Below, one piece after another: positions 38,930-42,500 of a stretch of 42,500 bases of DNA. Each line of letters begins with the position of its first letter. Positions within the stretch are counted from its first letter, which is position 1. Both the position numbers and the translations under genes were made by a program. The stretch comes from Anaeromyces robustus. Its lineage: Eukaryota > Neocallimastigomycota > Neocallimastigomycetes > Neocallimastigales > Neocallimastigaceae. The notes beneath the pieces are model-generated. The model ran no database searches and was not told the DNA's origin. It saw only the letters and a program-made list of their open reading frames with translations. The DNA lies in the NCBI GenBank assembly GCA_002104895.1, contig MCFG01000065.1:170001-212500 (forward strand). Reading direction: 5' to 3'.

Positions 38930-41098
38930 ATATATTAATAATTTAAATAATCTAAACCTATTAGTAGCTAAAAAAAATGTCAAATGAATCAAATTAACAA
39001 AAAAAAATAATAATAATAATAAATAAATAAATAAATAATATAATTAATTATAAAAAAATTAAATAAATAATATAGTATAATTAATAAATAATTATTAATA
39101 AGTTAACAAATAAATTTACATATTATAAATACACCTTTTTTTTTTTCATATCTTTCATTTTATTATTATTAAATTTTAACAAAAAAAATTAAAATAAAAA
39201 TTAAATAAAAATAAAAATAAAAAATAAAAAATAAAAAATAAAAAAAAAATAAAAAAAAAAAAGGAATAAAAATAAAAATATACTTTTCATTTTTAATACA
39301 CTTTTTTTTTTCATATCTTGCATTATATTATTATTAAATTTTAGCAATAAAAAAAAAATAAATAAATAAATAAAAAGAATAAAAAAAAAAATATACTTTA
39401 CATTTTTTTTTTTTTCTTTTTTGTTATTGTTATTGTTGTTGCATAAAGTAATATTTTAATATAACAAAATTCAATTTTTTTAGAATTTTGTTATATGAAA
39501 TATATATATAATTCAACATTTTCCAATGTTTTATTATTTAAAGAATTATAGTAATATAATAATAATTATTTATTTATTTTTTTTTTATAAAATAAAAATA
39601 AATAATAATAGTAATAATAATAGTAATAATAATAGTAATAATAATAGTAATAATAAATAATAATAAATAATAATAATAGTAATAATAATAGTAATAATAA
39701 ATAATAATAAATAATAATAATAGTAATAATAATAGTAATAATAAATAATAATAATAGTAATAATAAATAATAATAAATAATAATAAATAATAATAAATAA
39801 TAATAATAATAAGAATAAGAATAATATAATTTTAATAATATTAAGAATAATAATAATAATAATAATAATAATTAAATAAAAACTAAGTATAATACTATAT
39901 TATACTTTTATTTTTTTTACTTTTAAGTATATAAATCATTTTCAATAAAAAATAAAAATTTATTTATAAATAAGAATTTATATATATATATAAAATTGAT
40001 CTAAATAATTCCTTTTATTATTAATATAAAAAATATATTTTATAATCACGTTGATAAAAAAAAATATAGTTAAATAACCTTTTAGTAGAATTATTTATCA
40101 AAAAAATAGGGAAAAAAATACATAATAATATTATTTTTAAATTTTTTTTTAATGCATTATTTGTAAATAACTTAATATATATTATTCGTAATTCATTACC
40201 ATTTATTTAATTTTAAAAAAAAAAAATGGTTAAATTACCAAAAAAGGCATCTTTAATAGTGTTTTTTTTTTTTTTTTTCTTTTAATCCTTTAAATGTGTA
40301 ATATTTTTTAATTTTTTAATATAGTTTAATATATTGCTATATATTTTTACATAATATTTAATTTTATTTAGTAATAAAAATTAACCGTTAATTTTACTAT
40401 TAAATAAAATTTGCTAATTAATTTATATTAAATATGGTTAAGGTATAACGGCAAATATAAATTTTAATATTTTTACTGTAATTTAATTTGTGTAGCGCTA
40501 ATTTAATTATTAAATATAATTTTGTGTACATTATTATTCTCAAAATTTATATTCAAAAATTTATGTATGAAATTATTTCTTGTCATAATAATAAACAAAT
40601 ATATAATAAACAAATATTATAATAATATATTATAGAATAAAAGAATAATAAAAAATTTTTCGAACTATTTAAATTAATAATATATTAATTAATATATTAG
40701 TAATAATTATTACATATATTTTTTATTTAAATTGTTTTGAATTGAAGATTTTAAATTTATAGTTTAATCATTAATATATTTTAATATATTATAATAATAT
40801 ATTAAATAAACAATAATATATTACTATTATATTGTATATAAGCTTATATATATACCCTTAATTTTTTTTTTTTTTTTTTTAATCGTAATATTTATTTTTA
40901 TATTTTTATATTTTTTTTTCTAATATAAAAATATATTCATAAATTTCACGATCAGAAAATTTCATTTTTTATATGAGGAAATTAAATATTAATAAATTTA
41001 AAAGAAGTAGAATTTGTTAGTAATATAAACAAAGTTATATATATCGACTATTGTATATATCATATTTCTTTAATTATATAAAGTATACATAAAACAAA
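38930..41098. other. Gene-free spacer with long AAT-type repeats
   Basis: It holds the 3' flank of ARL8 and the promoter of the secreted-protein gene. AAAAT/AATAA homopolymer-like repeats lie at 39180-39270. TTTTTTTTCATATCTT and CATTTTATTATTATTAAATT near 39131-39178 recur near 39303-39345, a local duplication of about 170 bases spacing. The AAT/AGT array at 39595-39870 is the main feature. No coding sequence seen. Confidence 0.6.
39595..39870. repeat. (AATAATAGT)n / (AATAATAAAT)n array
   Basis: About 275 bases of AAT units with regularly spaced AGT and AAAT variants; the 12-base unit AATAATAGTAAT repeats at the start, then mixed 10- to 20-base super-units, then pure AAT at the end. Confidence 0.85.
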
Positions 41099-41869
41099 AT
41101 GAGATATTTCAATTTATTTTTTACAGTTTTTATTAGTGCTGTATTAACTAACGGTCAAAATATCAGTGTATTTTCACCGGCATGTGAAAATGAAATGATG
41201 CAAATAGAATCATGTATAAGTCAAAAAATAACAAAAGAAAATATTGATACAATATGCGAATCTTCAAAATCACAGCAATGTCAACAATTTTTAAATGATC
41301 CTATGAGTGTACTTCCTTCTTGTGTTGCATTTAAAGAATTAATCATGACATCTACTACATTATACAATAATAGTTTATCTTTAATATGTGAAAAAAGTGA
41401 AGATGGAAATATTTGTCCATTTACAGAATATGAAATTTCATATGGTATAACTAATGCAGCTGCAAGTAATACAGCTGCAAGTAATACAAATACAGTTAAT
41501 CAAGATGCAGAAAATGCAATTAAAAATTCTTGTAGATCTACTAAATGTAAAGAAGCTACTCAAAAATATTTACAATATTTATTAGATAACAGTTCTACTG
41601 TGGTAAAAACTATTACGACAAACTATAATTTTGGTAATAATGTTAATGCTGTAAATACTGAAGTTACAAATCAAATCAAATCATTAATTGATATTTTAAA
41701 TGGAGAAGATTGTAAGAATATTGTAGTAAATTCGGCAATGGCTGCTAATGATACACAACTTAATCAGTTGAAAGCAACAGAAGCTAGTTTTGCTACTTCA
41801 AGTCATTTTAAGCCTTCTCTAATTATTTCATTTATAATATATATGATTATTTATTACATAACGTTATAA
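41099..41869 (+). CDS. Secreted cysteine-rich protein with GPI-anchor-like tail
   Basis: A single exon of 256 residues from ATG at 41099. Residues 1-19/20 (MRYFNLFFTVFISAVLTNGQ) are a clear signal peptide. Ten cysteines follow at irregular spacing, with pairs such as ACE...SCI, ICESSKSQQC, ICEKSEDGNIC and SCRSTKC, implying disulfide bonds. The middle has an Ala/Asn/Thr/Ser linker with a short duplication (AAASNTAASNT) and several N-x-S/T sites. The C-terminus is a hydrophobic stretch (PSLIISFIIYMIIYYITL) preceded by small residues (ATSS), as expected for a GPI-anchor signal. It is probably a cell-surface or wall protein. Similar secreted cysteine-rich proteins are plentiful in anaerobic gut fungi, from memory; I do not know a function for this one. 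Confidence 0.85.
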   Translation: MRYFNLFFTVFISAVLTNGQNISVFSPACENEMMQIESCISQKITKENIDTICESSKSQQCQQFLNDPMSVLPSCVAFKELIMTSTTLYNNSLSLICEKSEDGNICPFTEYEISYGITNAAASNTAASNTNTVNQDAENAIKNSCRSTKCKEATQKYLQYLLDNSSTVVKTITTNYNFGNNVNAVNTEVTNQIKSLIDILNGEDCKNIVVNSAMAANDTQLNQLKATEASFATSSHFKPSLIISFIIYMIIYYITL

Positions 41870-42020
41870 TTCATTTAACATATTCAAAATTTTAATTAAA
41901 AAAAATAATAATGAATATAAAATAATTGATTCTACAATATTATATTATTATTAGATAATAAATATAATAAATATTGCCGAAAAAATACATTTCAATACAT
42001 TTTTTTAGTTATTTTTTAAC

Positions 42021-42060
<40 letters not shown>

Positions 42061-42500
42061 TTTATTTTCAAAATAATATTCAAGATAGTTTTAATAATAC
42101 CAATATTTTTTTTTGTTCAGAAAAAAAATAATATAACTAAAACTAAATTAATACAGAAATAGAGTAGTTTTTTTTTTTTTTCCTTTCAGGATTATAATAT
42201 ATTATATAATTTTATTTATATAATTTTTAAACATTTTATATTATTTTATATTTATTAAAAATACAAATAATATTATATAATTTTATTTATATAATTTTTC
42301 AACAAATTAATGTAAAAAAATTTCTATATTAAAAGTCATGATTATGAATAAAATTTTCATATAAACCAAAAATTACATCGCTAAAGTGTTATAATAATAT
42401 CATTATATTTATTATTTTATTATTTTACTATTTTATAATAGTCATTATTTTTATTTTTTATTATGTTATTATTTTTTTATAGTTATTATTTTATGCTATA
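41870..42500. other. A/T-rich right end
   Basis: 3' flank of the secreted-protein gene. It includes an (AAT)n tract at 42020-42058, a T run at 42168-42181, and ATTATATAATTTTATTTATA repeated at about 42200-42225 and 42268-42292. No gene is supported. Confidence 0.55.

Noticed and set aside
41974-42162. Plus-strand open frame with poly-Asn downstream of the secreted-protein gene
   Set aside because: It covers an AAT microsatellite and shows no conserved sequence.

Overview
The window is extremely A+T-rich eukaryotic nuclear DNA. Genes are split by short introns of roughly 70-300 bases, almost all GT-AG. Between them lie A/T-only spacers full of homopolymers, (AAT)n, (AAAT)n and minisatellites. 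Only the standard code is needed. The gene set (importin alpha, CLF1, STE24, ARL8, REV3) is ordinary eukaryotic. The base composition, the long empty spacers and a secreted cysteine-rich protein with a GPI-type tail point to an early-diverging fungus. An anaerobic gut fungus (Neocallimastigomycota) is my best guess; this is an inference, not a proof.

Layout. 1-1032 (-): 5' part of REV3, the DNA polymerase zeta catalytic subunit, running off the left edge. 1750-3168 (-): a FANK1-like protein (fibronectin III plus ankyrin repeats) made of two exons. 5023-6162 (-): an F-box protein in two exons. 6163-10862: the longest gene-free stretch, rich in repeats. 10863-15314 (-): a 1483-residue protein with a very long Glu/Lys repeat, not identified. 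16782-19916 (-): importin alpha, 10 exons. 21055-22522 (+): an unidentified multipass membrane protein, 6 exons. 23498-25537 (+): CAAX protease STE24, 7 exons. 26514-30065 (-): a DONSON homologue, 12 exons. 30377-33971 (+): the splicing factor CLF1/Crooked neck, 8 exons. 37192-38929 (+): the small GTPase ARL8, 9 exons. 41099-41869 (+): a secreted cysteine-rich protein with a GPI-like tail.

The most notable observation is in REV3. The only splice solution that restores the conserved N-terminal polymerase sequence is a 117-base intron that begins ATATCCTTT and ends AC. It has a TCTTTAAT branch-like element 13 bases from its end, which is the signature of a U12-type (minor spliceosome) AT-AC intron. 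Every other intron I could resolve, about 43 of them, is GT-AG. Next in interest are the DONSON and FANK1 homologues, both reconstructed from exons that look like unrelated short ORFs when read singly. The Glu/Lys tract carries an 85-codon higher-order duplication, and several minisatellites have clean periods (43, 47/94, 58 and 147 bases).

The genes are not an operon and share no single pathway. Two act at replication forks (REV3 in translesion synthesis, DONSON in helicase assembly). DONSON and CLF1 are divergent across a spacer of only 311 bases. I found no tRNA, rRNA, CRISPR array or intact transposon.
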